This document shows, in pieces, positions 47,301-58,289 of a stretch of DNA of 64,000 nt (positions are counted from its first letter, which is position 1; each line of letters starts with the position of its first letter). The notes beneath the pieces are model-generated. The model was not told where the DNA came from. It saw only the letters and a list, made by a program, of their open reading frames with translations, and searched no databases. Position numbers and translations under genes: made by a program. The DNA is from Capra hircus (lineage: Eukaryota; Chordata; Mammalia; Artiodactyla; Bovidae): the NCBI RefSeq assembly GCF_001704415.2, contig NC_030826.1, positions 34,405,324 to 34,469,323 of the forward strand. Reading direction: 5' to 3'.

Positions 47301-50300
47301 GGTAGGATTTACCAGTGAAGCCCTCTGGACCTGGAACTTTCTTTTGTGAAGATTTTTGGCTCTATGTCAAAATATGTGGATGGACGTACTGTATGCCGGT
47401 TGAACCCTCTGCTTCATTTCCTGCACAAGCTTTGGTCAAATTTACCTGTGTAAAGTTTTTCATGTATCCTTTTTTGCCCTTTTAATGTCTGTAGACTCTA
47501 GGCTTGATGTTGAGAACCTGTGTCTTTTTTCTTGCTCAGTCTGAGTAGAGGTTTTAGAGAAACAGCGCTTGGTTTCATTGATTTTTCTCTAGTGTTTTTC
47601 TATTTTCTATCATCGATTTCCACTCCACACTTTCTCCTACTTACATGGGTTTCATTTTCTCTCCTTTCTCTAGTTTCTTGTGGGAGCTGAGACCAGTGAC
47701 TGGGACCTTCCTTCTCTCTCCTGTGGGTGTTCAGTGCCATAAACCCTCCCAAGTCGCAGCATCCCACAGACGTTGGTATGTTGTGCTTTCATTTTCACTC
47801 AATTCAAAATCCTTCTTGTTTCCTTTTCCATTTTTCCTTTCCCCCAGGAGTTGGTTTTTTGGGAAATGTGTTACTTGGTTTCCAGATGTTTGGGGATTTT
47901 TTCAGAGAGCTTTTTCTGTTATTAATTTCCGATTAACTCCATTGTGGTCAGAAAACACACGTTGTGTGATGTGGAACTCTAACCGTGACTTGTTTTACTT
48001 CCCGGAATGTGGTCTATCTTAGTAAACGTCCTGTGCGCACTTGTTGTTGAGTGAGGTCTTTTATAAACGTCGGTATACCGAGTTGGTTGACAGTATTCAA
48101 ATCTTTATCCTTACCTATCCTTACCAGTACTGAGAGAGGGGTATTGAAGTAACTATTTCTGTTTTGCAGATTTATCAGTTTTACTTCATGGACTGTAAGC
48201 TCTGGCATCAAGTGCATGAATGTTTAGGATGTTATGTCTTCTTGGTTAACTGTGAAACAATCTTCTCTATCTTGGTAATAATGTTTGCTCTGAAATCTAC
48301 TTTGTCTAAAATTTATAAAACCACTCAGTCTCCTTTCCACCAGTGTTAGAGTGACTATTGTGCCAGCCTGTTGTGGTTAGCTGGTTTGAATCTTTATAAG
48401 TAAAGTGTATTTTGTGTAGCCAGCATGCAATTGGATCATTTTTTATCCAGTCTGACAATCTCTGCCTTTTAATTGAGATGTTTGGCCATAAGCATTTAAT
48501 GTTTTTATTAATGGAGTGAGACTTAAATCAGTATCCTTCACTCCTTCATGTCCAGTGTTTGGAAAGCCCTTATGTATTTGTCTGTTGTGTGTGTGTGTGT
48601 GTTTCAGGCGAGTGGGTAAATGCCATCCTTCTTGGCTAGAAGTAGAAAGGACAGCAGTAATAAATGTCACTCGATACTCAGTGCGTGTTCAGTTTTTCTC
48701 AATTGTGTCAAAACTGTCTTGTTCCAGTTGGTGTGTATGCATCAGGATCCAAATGAGGTCTGCATGTTGCACTCGGTGGGCATTGCACTTGGTGGACGTG
48801 ACTCCTGAGCCCCTCACTTTCCTCTATGTCATCTACTCTGGGAGGAGTGAGTCACTTGTCTAGTAGGGTGTCTGGCTTTGGGTGATTACATCTTTGTGAT
48901 AATGCACCCCACTCTGTCCAAGGGTCCCATTCAGTGGTGGGGGGGCAGCTCTGAGAAGCAGAGCAAGGAACACGCTTGGTCCCACCGCACCTGGTGGTCC
49001 CCGAGTGTGGGGGACAAGTGGCGGCCTGGGTCTGTGGTCCTCCCACTGGCCTGCAGGAGGGGTGAGGACGTGACTCCATGGCTGATTTTGAAAGCATTAC
49101 CTCATCAACAGGAAAAAAAATTAACGGCCTTTAAATCTGCATCTTGACATACCACATCAGAAACAAGGTTTTGTGCCAAAGATAGCATTTTTGAAGAACA
49201 GCTGAGCCCCTCAGACAGAAAGGGTACTAGGCTAGGAGCTGAGGAGCCACTCAGAGTCTCCTCTTATGGCTGGGTGGCCCTTCTGGTCACTCCTGAGGAG
49301 CCCTGGCTTCCCCACATATAAGTGGATCTCACCCCACCCACCCCAGGCTGGTTTTGAGTGTTAAGTGAGCTCAGGTGAAAACACTTAAAATTGTCAGGTT
49401 CTGAGTTGATGTTGGTGTGATTTTTACTGTTGGAATCTTGACATCCCTGGGTTCTTGGAACAGTGTGGAAGTCCTATCCATCCTTGTAGCTTGAGCCTAG
49501 GGTCCATGTGTGAACACAGGCTGCTTCCTCTAGCCGAGGACACTTTACCCTACGAGGACCTCTCGTCACCCCTCAGTGGACCCCACCTTGGTCCAGCTAC
49601 TCTGGAGGGGGATGGTCCCCCAGGCCCCCAGAAGGAACCATGTGCAGGTTCCTGTCCTGAAAACTGACCTTCCAGATGCCCTCCCTACTGTGAGTCGGCC
49701 AGCTGGTTTTCATGCCAGAGAGACAGACAAGGGGATTGGGGACAGTAGAGGCAGGAGGGCCCCTGGGGAGCCCCCTCCCACTTTGCTCCACCATTAGCTG
49801 CAGAAGGGTGAGTCTGGGCCTGACGAGTTTGGAAAAATAAAAGGTTTCTGTGGCTAAAAAGTGAAAGCTCTGGGAGTGTAGAGTCGAGGGTCTGGGACAG
49901 TGGGCCTGTCCAGTGGGAAGGGGTGGCACTGGCCTCCTCCCAGACTCCCCTCCGCGGTCCCAGACCCCAAGTCCATGGCGCGTGTTATTCCAATGTGTTC
50001 CGGACCCTGGGTGGGGGAGCCGAGCTGCTCAGGGCCGAGGGGCTCAGCTGCCCCCGGGTCTCCTGGCCTCCTCCTGCTTCAGTGTTCAGCCGCTTCCAGA
50101 AGGACTTTGTGTTCTGTTTGCACAGGTCGTCCGCCCGCCGTGGAGGTGGGCCGAGACCCTTCCCCGTACCCCGCCCCTGCATGACCCCTCCACCATGTGA
50201 CCCCCCCACTCCACCCCCCCAACAAGGGCCCCTTGGGTCTCAACTGCTCTCTCTGCACGTAGGTTGCGAGATGGGAACACAAGACCCGAAAGCTGAGCAA

Positions 50301-53300
50301 GGCCTTCGGGTCCCCCCGCCTGGCCTGTTACACCCTGGGTGGGGCCATCCTGCTCTTGAACGTCCTGCGCTCCCACTGGTAAGGACCCCTCCCCTCCCCC
50401 GCTACCCCCACCCCACTCCAGGCCGCGCCCCACCCCCACCAGGGAAGAGGTGGGAGGCACCTGGAGCCTACGCAAGGGGCCGGGTGGGGCGGGGGGAGGG
50501 GGGACTAGGCCGGGGCTGCTCTGAGCCCATCTCCCGCACTGGCTCTGCTGGCTCAGGGAAACCCCCACTTGGGCTCCACCTGGAGAGGTGGCCGCACACA
50601 GCGAGCAGTGACCTGGGTGGGGGGCAGGGCAGCTAGGCCAGCTTGGTGGACTCCTCCACAATGGGGTTGGCTGCTGCACACCTCCTTCCTCCCCCAGTTA
50701 CTCTGAAAACTCAGCTTATGGAGGGGTATGCGGGGGTAGACCCAAACAGCCCCACCTGGTGGGCAGCCCAGTGCAGGAGCCTTTGCAGGCACTCTGGCCC
50801 TTTTGAACGGGTGAGCGAGTGAATGAATGAATGAGTGAGCGCAGAGCATCCCCCATGGCCCCTTCTCGCTAGCTGTCACTACGGGGGCATTTAAAGCTCC
50901 TGAAACATCGCATCTCAGGAGACGGGACCTGCTGCCTGTTTCCCTTCAACAATGTGCTGTTTCTACTTCTTGTGTATTCTTGGCCTCCTGAGTCCACCAT
51001 GTAGGGGGAAAAAACCCAAGACCCCAGGCCCAGCCTCGCCACTGTTCCTATGGTGTGGAGCTGGGTGGTCCATCCTACCCTGCAGGTGGGCTGCACCAAG
51101 GTGGGCGGCCAGGTGGGCATGGGGGGAGTAGAGGGGCAGAGGGCAAGGTGATGGAGAGCCTGTCTTCTGGAGGGCTGATGGGGTCCTCCATGTGGCCCCG
51201 ACTTGAACCCCGGTTGGCCTGCAGAGGCCAGCAGAGGCAGGTCTATAGACAAGCTGCTATCCCTCCCATCCTACCACAAGGCTGGCGCTGGCAGGACGTG
51301 TCGTGTCCTGGGCCCTTGAGAGGGCCTGGCAGAGGAGAGACCCAGGCCCAGCTCCTCTCCCTGCGTCACTGTCAACCTTTTGGCTACGGCTTTCCCCCCA
51401 GATGAACTAACCACCCAGGAAATTTGGGGGCAGAGAAAGGACCCCTCCACCGCAAGCAGGCCTGTTTTCCCTTCTCCCCTCTATGGTCCTCCTCCTGTTT
51501 GCCCCCTGCTGACAAGTCTGGCTGGGGTTCAGGGGCAGGGCTTGTGGGAGTCCTGCCCCATTGCCGCTCCCCAGCATCCTTCACCTGTTGCTTTATGTGG
51601 TTCCTGCACGTGGGTTTCCTGTGCCTGGGTGTGGGTGTGGGTGTGTGTGGTAAAAGACCCGTTACTAAAATTGACCATTTCAGCCACCCTGAGGTATAGT
51701 TTTGTGACATTTAGGACCTTTCCCTGGGAGTGGTGTCCGTCAGTCAGCTCACAGGGCTGTGTCCAGCCCACTTGCTCTACAGACAGGAGAGGTGGAGAGG
51801 TGGGAGGGGGCTGAGCTGTGGCCCAAGCTGCCAGCTCTCAGATCTGCGGGTTTATCAGAGGCCAGGGAGGGTGCAGGGGTGGGGCATGGGCGCGGCCACC
51901 GGGCACCACACGGGGTGTGCGGCTCTGAGCCAATCCCAGCAGCTTAGCCTGGAGCTGCGGGGTGACCCTGAGCCCAGCAGCAGGAGAGGTGGGTGGAGAG
52001 CAGGGGGCGTGGGCAGTGTGACCGAGGGCCAGCTGTGCCCTGACACATGTGCCGCTGTTTGACAGGTCACTGTGCAGGCCTCTGCCCGTGGTGTCCTGTT
52101 TGCTGTTCGAACAGATGCTTCTCCTGCCTCCCTGTTCCCCTTTCTTCACTTTGGGGAAGGGGGCTGCTTTTCCTGGTTGATGAACACAGACTATGACCCC
52201 TTCTGCCTGGCGTGGACTGGCGCCAGGGAGGTGCTCAGGGGAGAAGCCTCTGTTCTCCAAGAGCTGACCGTAGTCTGAGGAGAGAGTTATAGGGAGGCGG
52301 GCTTTAGCTCAACCTAAAGAGTTTGTCCCATCACTTCATGGGAAATGGATGGGGAAACAGTGGAAACAGTGTCAGACTTTATTTTTGGGGGCTCCAAAAT
52401 CACTGCAGATGGTGACTGCAGCCATGAAATTAAAAGACGCTTACTCCTTGGAAGGAAAGTTATAACCAACCTAGATAGCATATTCAAAAGCAGAGACATT
52501 ACTTTGCCAACAAAGTTCGGTCTAGTCAAGGCTATGGTTTTTCCAGTGGTCATGTATGGATGTGACAGTTGGACTGTGAAGAAAGCTGAGTGCCAAAGAA
52601 TTGATGCTTGAACTGTGGTGTTGGAGAAGACTCTTGAGAGTCCCTTGGGCAGCAAGGAGATCCAACCAGTCCATTCTGAAGGAGATCAGCCCTGGGATTT
52701 CTTTGGAAGGAATGATGCTAAAGCTGAAACTCCAGTACTTTGGCCACCTCATACGAAGAGTTGACTCATTGGAAAAGACTCTGATGCTGGGAGGGATTGG
52801 GGGCAGGAGGAGAAGGGGATGACAGAGGATGAGATGGCTGGATGGCATCACCGACTCAATGGACGTGAGTCTGAGTGAACTCTGGGAGTTGGTGATGGAC
52901 AGGGAGGCCTGGTGTGCTGCGATTCATGGGGTCACAAAGAATCAGATACTACTGAGCAACTGAACTGAACTGAAGGAGTTTGACAACATCCGGCTAATGG
53001 AGTGGACAAATGGAGATGGAACTTGCTCTGCTAGAAAGAGCCTGGCAGGGTTGTCCAGTGGTCAGCACTCCTGCGTCCACTGCCGAGGGTGCGAGTTCAA
53101 TCCTGGTCAGGGAACGAAGATCCCACAAGCTGTGGGGTGTGGCCAAAAGAAGGAAAGAGAGAGAGGGAGGAAGGGAGGACGCAGGGCGGGTGGGCGTGCT
53201 CATGACGGAGGGCGAGTTGGGTGGAGGCATGAGTCCAGAGTCTCCTTGCCTCTGCAGCGCTAGTCACCCTCAGACTGAAAACCTTGCTGTCCTGCAGAGT

Positions 53301-56300
53301 CTAAAATGTTGTCATTCATAATCTGTTTCTAAAAACTACTGTCACAAGTCAGGATTTCTGGCTTCTCTGGAAGCAGGCACCAGCCCCATATTCCGATCAC
53401 TTCTTCTGTGGTGGCCCCTCAGCAGGCCACTTGACTCACCCTCGGGACTCGCCTGAGACCCCTGGACAGGCTACTCTGGGGGCCTGGGGGCAGGGTGGGT
53501 GGCCCCTCTGTGTGGCGGTGACCTCCCCGCCCTGCCTGCAGCTTCACACAGGCCATGCTGAGCCAGCCCCGGATGCAGAGCTTGGACAACCCTGCCGCCT
53601 ACCACGTGGGCCTGGCGCTCCTGGGAGTGGGCGGTGTGTTCGTCCTTTCCAGTTTCCTAGCGCTGGGCTTCACCGGGACCTTCCTAGGTAAGACCCTGAG
53701 TGCGGGGGGCCGGGGCCCTGCTCCCCCCAACTCCAGGCCTCAGCCTGCCCTGCTCAGCATGGGGGGCCAGACTCTCAAGCCCCAGCCAGCTGCATGGCCT
53801 CCAGGACGGGACGGGCTTCTGTCACTGTGTTCAGGTCTGATCGGGGCTGGTGACAGGTGGGGGCGCTGGCCCCTCTGCTTGCCCGTGGCTCTGGAGCTTT
53901 GGGGCTGAGAGCCTAGTGCTGGCAGGGCTGAACGTCCTACAGACACCAGCTCCCAGTCTGGGACTCTAGGGGGCGGGAGCAGGGCGGCTGATGTGCGGAG
54001 GGGCAGTTGGGCCAGAGCAGAAGGCCAGCCAGGGATCACATCCCTTGAGTCCCTGAGGGCCATGCAGGGGACTGGGGCGTCCTCCCAGGAGGAGGGTCCC
54101 ACAGGGGAGGTCCTCTGGGGGCCAAGGAGCAGGTGGAGATCATTGTGTGAGCCTCACAGGGGTGGGGTGAGGGAGGGAGCCAGGGGAGGGAGGGGTGGTG
54201 CTGTAGCCAACCTCAGGAGACCAGGGGTTAGCAGCCCCACAGCAGGGGCGGGGGAAAGGGCAGCCAGGGTCTGGAGGAGGGAGGGGGAGGGGCCTGGAAG
54301 CCACCTGGAGGGCCCCAGGAGAAACAGCCTGGAACATGGGCCCCTCAGGCTCAGGAATGTAGGTCAGAGTGGCCGAGTCCCCGCCCCGCTCCCCCCCCCC
54401 TGCCATGAGCCACCCCACCCTGAAGCAGACTTCTGTGCCACCGGGAAGAAAGGCTCCCCGGCCGCGAGCCCTCTGTCCCCAGACAGTGGTGATGGTGATG
54501 CAGCTGCTACTCCTTCAGGCCCACCTGTGCCTGGAGCGTGAGGGACAAACCAGGGGGCCCTAGTGAGCAGCGCTGCTCCCTGTGGGCCATGCCCGGGCCG
54601 GGCTAGACTGCGCTGGACACTGGGTCTGTGTCCGCTGCCTCTTGGACTGCCGCACCCTCCCCTGGGAAGCTCTAGGCTGGCTGCAGGGGGAGAACTGATC
54701 TTCAGGCTGGTGGCCCAGGTGGGGGTGGCCCAGCCAAGGGAGGAGGGGGAGGTGGAGCAGAGATAATGAGTAGGGGTAGGCATGCTTTAGACGGTGGGGG
54801 CAGGTGAGGGGAAGGTCGAGAGGAAGTGCCACGAGCCGAGGAGATGGCAAAGGAGGAGAGGTGTCCAGAGGGCGGGGAAAGTCCCCAAGCAGAGGGGACA
54901 GAACATGCAAAGGCACAGAGGCAAGAGCAGGTGGGGACGCAGCCCCTGGGGACCCTCAGTGCCTGCATACCTCCCGCTGGATGGGGCAGCCAGGCTGTGA
55001 CCCTCCTTCCTGCCCGCCCTGTTTGCAGGCGACTACTTCGGGATCCTCAAGGAGGCCAGAGTGACCATGTTCCCGTTCAGCATCCTGGACAACCCCATGT
55101 ACTGGGGCAGCACAGCCATCTACCTGGGCTGGGCCATCGTGTGAGTCAGCCCTCGTGCCCTTGGAGCCCAGGGCACTGGTCAGGGCTCCTTTCCTGGGGA
55201 GTTCCTCACTGGTGGGAGCAGAGAACATCCTAGAACAAGGTCGGCAGACTTCCTCTTAAAAGAGCAGGAGGCTCCTGGGCAGCAGGTGACGGAGTGGCCG
55301 TGGTTGCGAAATTTGAATTTCACGTCATTTTCACAAGTCACAAAATATTCTTTTGATTTTCTTAAACAATTACAGATATAATTGGGGGGTGGGGGACCTT
55401 GGCCTAGGGACCATAGGCTGCCAACCCAGTGGCAGGGAGGCCTCCTGCCCGCAGCCAGCCTGCAGGATCCACGCCCCACTGACTGGGGCTCCTCCGGCCA
55501 GCAACCCACAGTCCAGGAGCCTGGCACACATGCCCCCCAAGGCATCTCCTATCTGTCCATTTTCTGGATGAGGATTTCTTCCATAGAAAGGTTTTCTTTG
55601 TAGAAAGAATTCTGCTTTTACTGAATGCTAGAAAGCAACTTTCCAGGAAGGTCACAGGTGACCCCAGAGTCCAGAAGGACGATAGGACCTAAAGGAACAA
55701 ACTTCGATGGTGGACCGTCTGGAGTGGACGTTCCCCCACCAGCCCCACCTTCAGGGGTTGGGGGGTACATGGGATCCAGGCTCTGGGCTTTGAGTGACAA
55801 GGAGCTGGAGGGGCACTTGTGGGTCTGCTGGGACCCCCTGCCTGTGCCCACTTCAGACCAGGAAGCCCCCCACCCACCTGCCTTCAGCCTGGCCTCTCTC
55901 TCTTGGACTGGGGCAGCGGGATCCAGGGAGGCATGCTGCCTCCACAGGCTTACCCACTCCCCATAGTGTCTCCTACCTGAGACTGGCAGGGCGAACCCCA
56001 CAGAGGTTCTTCTGCAAAATTCCCTGCCAGCACACCCACCTTTCCTCTCACTTTAACTCCCAGTCAATCTTTCCAAACCCAACTTGAGGTGTCCCCTCCT
56101 CCAGGAAGTCCTCCCTGACCTCCCACAATATGCACACACACACAGGTTCTTCCTCTGTGCTTAGATGGGGCCTCCCAGGGCAAAATCACAGAGTGGGTCT
56201 TCTCTGTCTCCAGGAGTGAGAGAGGTTGCCCCCTCTACAGGGCTGTTAGGCCAAGGCTCTCAAGAACACATGAGAAACCCTAGGGGCCCAGGCTCCCACA

Positions 56301-58072
56301 GGCCCCTCAGGAGGGTACCAGCCATGTGGTGATGAGGGGCCTCAGTTGTACAGGGGAGGGAGCCCTTCCTCTGAGAGCCCATTAGACATACTCCATTACC
56401 CGGGGCTGCCAGACGCTGACCCAGCAGGGCTGCTCCCAGGCCTTCCCAGCCCATCTGTCCCTGACCTGGGGCCCCACAGACAGAGCTTCCCGTTGGCCCA
56501 AGCAGCCAGGTGTGTGGAAGCCCCAGAAGGTCCAAGGCGCTGGGATTCCTGGGGCACCAGCTCGTCAGCCTGAGTGAGACACCCCTCCCCAAGGTGCACA
56601 GCTGGGTCCCTGGGACTCCCCACCCCCACCCCACTCCAGGCTCTGGCACATGGGTCCCTGTGAGCCTCAGTTTCCTCATCTGCAGTGTGGGATGATCACT
56701 TGCACACGGTTGTTCAGTGACAGTGCTTTCAAGGTGGGAAAGTTCACACAGACAGAACAGAGAAGGGCATTTGGCTCCTGTTCAGGGTCTGTGCCCAGCT
56801 GACAAGGGACCGGCTTCCCAGGCTGGGGCTGGCCACCTTAGGGATACTGTGGCCACAGAGCCCTGGCCCTGAGGTCTCCTGGTGGGTTGGGGGTGGGGTG
56901 GGGGGAGGCTCTGCCCACTCCAGGAAGCAGCACCAGGGCCGTGAGCAGGGGCTCAGGAGGGCAGATCTCGTTTCAGCCCCAAAGCATTTGTGCCCTTGGC
57001 ATGTCCTCGTGGCAGTGCCGAGGACCAGGTGGCCCAGCTCACCCTCAAGGTCAATTTGAATGGAGTCCACAGAATCGAAGGTGGGGGTGTCATAGGGGGC
57101 ACTTGGCCTTCACTGTCCCTGAAGCCCCCGGAGAGACAGTGTGAGGTTCTGGGGAGTGGGGGTGGGCAGGCAGAGGGTCCCTGGGGGGGTACCCATATGG
57201 CTGCCTTGAGCCCCCCAGCCTGGGCCTCATGCTCCCCTCCAGCTCCTGGGCTCTCCAGGGGCTCCTCTCGTCTCCTCCTCAACTGTCTGGATGTGGGGGC
57301 ATAGCCCCAGCAGCGGTCACCAGCAGAGAGCCCGTGAAGGGGCTCACTGGACACTCCACCTGGCTTTGGGTGCCCTGGCCCCATTTCTAGAAAACAGCCT
57401 GAGAACATGGCTTCCTGTGGGCAGAGGCCCCACGACCTCCTGTGCGGAAAAAAACATGCCGACCGCTCGGGTGATTCGGGGAGGCCAGTTGTTCATTTCT
57501 CCCCGTGTTCTCCCTCCACTCTGTCCTGAGTGAGTCTCCAGCTGCAGCTGGAGGCCTGAGGCCCGGGCCTGGATGGGCAGTGGTGAGGTGGACCCCCGTC
57601 TGAGAGAAGGCTGGCCCCGGGCTTGCCCCTGACCCAGCGTTTCCCCGCAGGCACGCCAGCCCCACCGGCCTGCTGCTGACCGCGGTGGTGGCACTCATCT
57701 ACATGGTCGCCATCGTGTATGAGGAGTGAGTAGGCGCTGTCGCGGGCTGGGGACACCGTGTGCCTGTGCGACCCGCACTGGCCCTTCCTCTCCCTACAGG
57801 GCCTCCCTATGACCCTGGCAGCTGGCCACGGCCAGGTCACTGTCAGAGCAGCAAATGGGCAGCTGACCGGGTATAGGACAGGCCTGGGAGCCAGGCTGAC
57901 AGTGCTGGCTCTTTCTGGTCATACACAGACCCCCAACCCTGTCCACCCTGGGTGGGGAGCATGGGTGGCAGCGTCAAGCTCAGCACCAGCTGACCGAGCC
58001 TCTCACCCCTGCAGGCCCTTCACCGCCGAAATCTATCAGCAGAAAGCCTCCCAGGCCTGCAAGAGGAGCTGA
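32306..58072 (+). CDS. PEMT: Phosphatidylethanolamine N-methyltransferase, six coding exons of the short form
   Basis: The joined exons (32306-32398, 50263-50378, 53542-53687, 55029-55140, 57651-57725, 58015-58072) give 600 bases, or 199 residues plus TGA, the usual length of the mammalian short form. All introns are GT-AG and every junction keeps frame. The enzyme adds three methyl groups from S-adenosylmethionine to phosphatidylethanolamine to make phosphatidylcholine, in the ER and mitochondria-associated membranes. The two published SAM-binding motifs are present at the family positions: GVG at residues 98-100 and EE at 180-181. Hydrophobic stretches near 15-31, 52-66, 92-113 and 160-178 fit a four-span membrane protein. 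The ATG at 32306 has A at -3. The C-terminus ends in a basic CKRS. Identification rests on near-continuous similarity to human PEMT as remembered; RASD1 following on the same strand supports it. Confidence 0.97.
33221..33626. repeat. Minisatellite, about 61-bp unit, seven copies
   Basis: The phrase tggtctccttgaggggag starts at 33243, 33303, 33364, 33425, 33486, 33547 and 33610 (spacing 60, 61, 61, 61, 61, 63). Each unit continues with gacacgccctggtcaacatg and a ccctccYgacagac segment. Copies 3-5 are almost identical; the outer ones are more diverged, as expected of expansion from the centre. Confidence 0.96.
36262..36335 (-). repeat. MIR SINE fragment
   Basis: gaggttgcttgacctgccca followed by ggtcacacagctgtgagagc is the reverse of the MIR core. 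Confidence 0.75.
36805..36900 (+). repeat. MIR-like fragment
   Basis: ggcttctctgagccaaattt followed by ttttctcaactgtaaaacag resembles the MIR 3' part (cctcagtttcctcatctgtaaaatg). Confidence 0.5.
38741..38852. repeat. 56-bp perfect tandem duplication
   Basis: Two identical 56-base copies start at 38741 and 38797 (agccctggccgtgctctgca ... gcctcctgctccc). Confidence 0.95.
42870..42980 (+). repeat. MIR SINE fragment
   Basis: gcttagtggttagaaacagg, gctctgggttcaagggtggg and cttcccagctgtgtggcttt with actcaacctctctgccgctg follow the MIR consensus in order over about 110 bases. Confidence 0.8.
45430..48560 (-). repeat. AT-rich antisense L1 LINE sequence
   Basis: The - strand of 47077-47271 translates with the L1 ORF2 wording [12 protein letters not shown] and E-A-S-I-T, which identifies a reverse-transcriptase-region fragment. 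Flanking AT-rich DNA on both sides has the same character with many stops. A phrase near 45495-45530 (ctgtcaatttgcaccaaaag) recurs as ctgtcaatctgcagcaaaaa near 46350, so at least two L1 pieces are present. 45540-45900 between them is GC-rich and not L1. Boundaries are approximate. Confidence 0.75.
46469..46664 (-). repeat. tRNA-Glu (CHR-type) SINE nested in L1
   Basis: A 23-base T-run (the reversed poly-A tail) starts at 46469. It is followed by ccctgaccggggatcaaacc and the reversed head actgggccaccagggaagtcc. L1 sequence resumes on the right. Confidence 0.85.
48584..48604. repeat. (TG)n microsatellite
   Basis: tgtgtgtgtgtgtgtgtgtt, ten dinucleotide units just right of the L1 island. Confidence 0.85.
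50263..50378 (+). CDS. PEMT: PEMT exon 3
   Basis: Acceptor ctgcacgtag, donor gtaagg at 50379. It encodes residues 32-69 plus two bases of Cys70, including the basic loop [17 protein letters not shown] and the second hydrophobic segment. 116 bases, ending in phase 2. The polypyrimidine tract upstream is good (caactgctctctctgc). Confidence 0.96.
52326..52977 (+). repeat. BovB LINE 3' part (0.65 kb)
   Basis: From cccatcacttcatgggaaat through gacattactttgccaacaaa and ccactcataatcgaag-like wording to the tail gcaactgaactgaactgaa. An 88-codon remnant of the reverse-transcriptase frame stays open from 52345 to 52611. gagtttg occurs just before and just after the element (52319-52325 and 52976-52982) and may be a 7-base target-site duplication. 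Confidence 0.92.
53042..53165 (+). repeat. tRNA-Glu (CHR-type) SINE
   Basis: cagggttgtccagtggtcag, gagttcaatcctggtcaggg and aacgaagatcccacaagctg, with a purine-rich tail. Confidence 0.85.
53542..53687 (+). CDS. PEMT: PEMT exon 4, first SAM-binding motif
   Basis: Acceptor gcctgcag, donor gtaaga at 53688. The first base completes Cys70; the exon then encodes [20 protein letters not shown] and the third hydrophobic segment with the GVG motif at residues 98-100, one of two motifs assigned to S-adenosylmethionine binding in this family. It ends one base into Gly119. Confidence 0.96.
53688..55028 (+). other. PEMT: PEMT intron 4
   Basis: 1341 bases, GC-rich with purine-rich stretches; no interspersed repeat recognised with confidence. 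An open frame of 182 codons at 53993-54541 is a chance frame. Confidence 0.7.
55029..55140 (+). CDS. PEMT: PEMT exon 5
   Basis: Acceptor gtttgcag, donor gtgagt at 55141. Encodes [27 protein letters not shown] and the start of the next membrane segment, the most conserved block of the family. It ends two bases into Val156; the human residue remembered at this position is Met. Confidence 0.96.
55141..57650 (+). other. PEMT: PEMT intron 5
   Basis: 2510 bases (gtgagt...ccccgcag). Has a short (CA)n at 56132-56145 and a MIR 3' remnant at 56660-56700 (cctcagtttcctcatctgca). No other exon was seen. Confidence 0.7.
57651..57725 (+). CDS. PEMT: PEMT exon 6, last membrane segment
   Basis: Acceptor ttccccgcag, donor gtgagt at 57726. 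Encodes [25 protein letters not shown]; the terminal glutamates (180-181) form the second SAM-binding motif and the exon ends two bases into Glu181. Confidence 0.96.
58015..58072 (+). CDS. PEMT: PEMT exon 7, C-terminus and stop
   Basis: Acceptor cacccctgcag, 289 bases after exon 6. It completes Glu181 and encodes [18 protein letters not shown] followed by TGA at 58070-58072. The 3' UTR of about 200 bases follows. Confidence 0.96.
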
Positions 58073-58275
58073 CGGCCACGGCCACTCTGGGAGAGTTCCC
58101 ACCTCAGGCCTGCCCCGAGCACAGGCCCCTCGAGGGGGAGAGCGGTGCTTGGCGAGGACTGTCTAATGCCTTGGAAACATGGCTTGAGGGCTCTGGACAG
58201 GCGCCTTGTGGCCCCAGAGCGCCCTGCCCTGCTGTCCGCCTTGTCCTGACTAATAAAAGGCACCTGACCCATCCC
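58073..58275 (+). other. PEMT: PEMT 3' UTR
   Basis: A GC-rich untranslated stretch from the stop codon to just past the AATAAA at 58252-58257. A cleavage site 10-25 bases after the signal is expected, so the exact end is uncertain. Confidence 0.8.
58252..58257 (+). terminator. PEMT: PEMT polyadenylation signal
   Basis: A canonical AATAAA 180 bases after the stop, followed by a T/G-rich element (cctttggtctccatctgtcc) near 58276 that suits the downstream cleavage factor. Confidence 0.85.
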
Positions 58276-58289
58276 CCTTTGGTCTCCAT

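Larger units (their letters stand above)
32399..50262 (+). other. PEMT: PEMT intron 2
   Basis: The largest intron, 17864 bases (gtaagt...cacgtag). It holds a 61-bp minisatellite, a 56-bp duplication, MIR pieces, an antisense L1 island with a nested SINE and otherwise GC-rich unique DNA. No internal gene was recognised; the many ORFs are chance frames. Confidence 0.75.
50379..53541 (+). other. PEMT: PEMT intron 3
   Basis: 3163 bases (gtaagg...cctgcag). Contains C- and G-rich stretches near 50385-50510, a BovB and a CHR-type SINE. Nothing coding was seen. Confidence 0.75.

Noticed and set aside
49923..50636. 237-codon open frame spanning PEMT exon 3
   Set aside because: It reads exon 3 in a different frame from the PEMT protein and continues through both introns; a chance frame.
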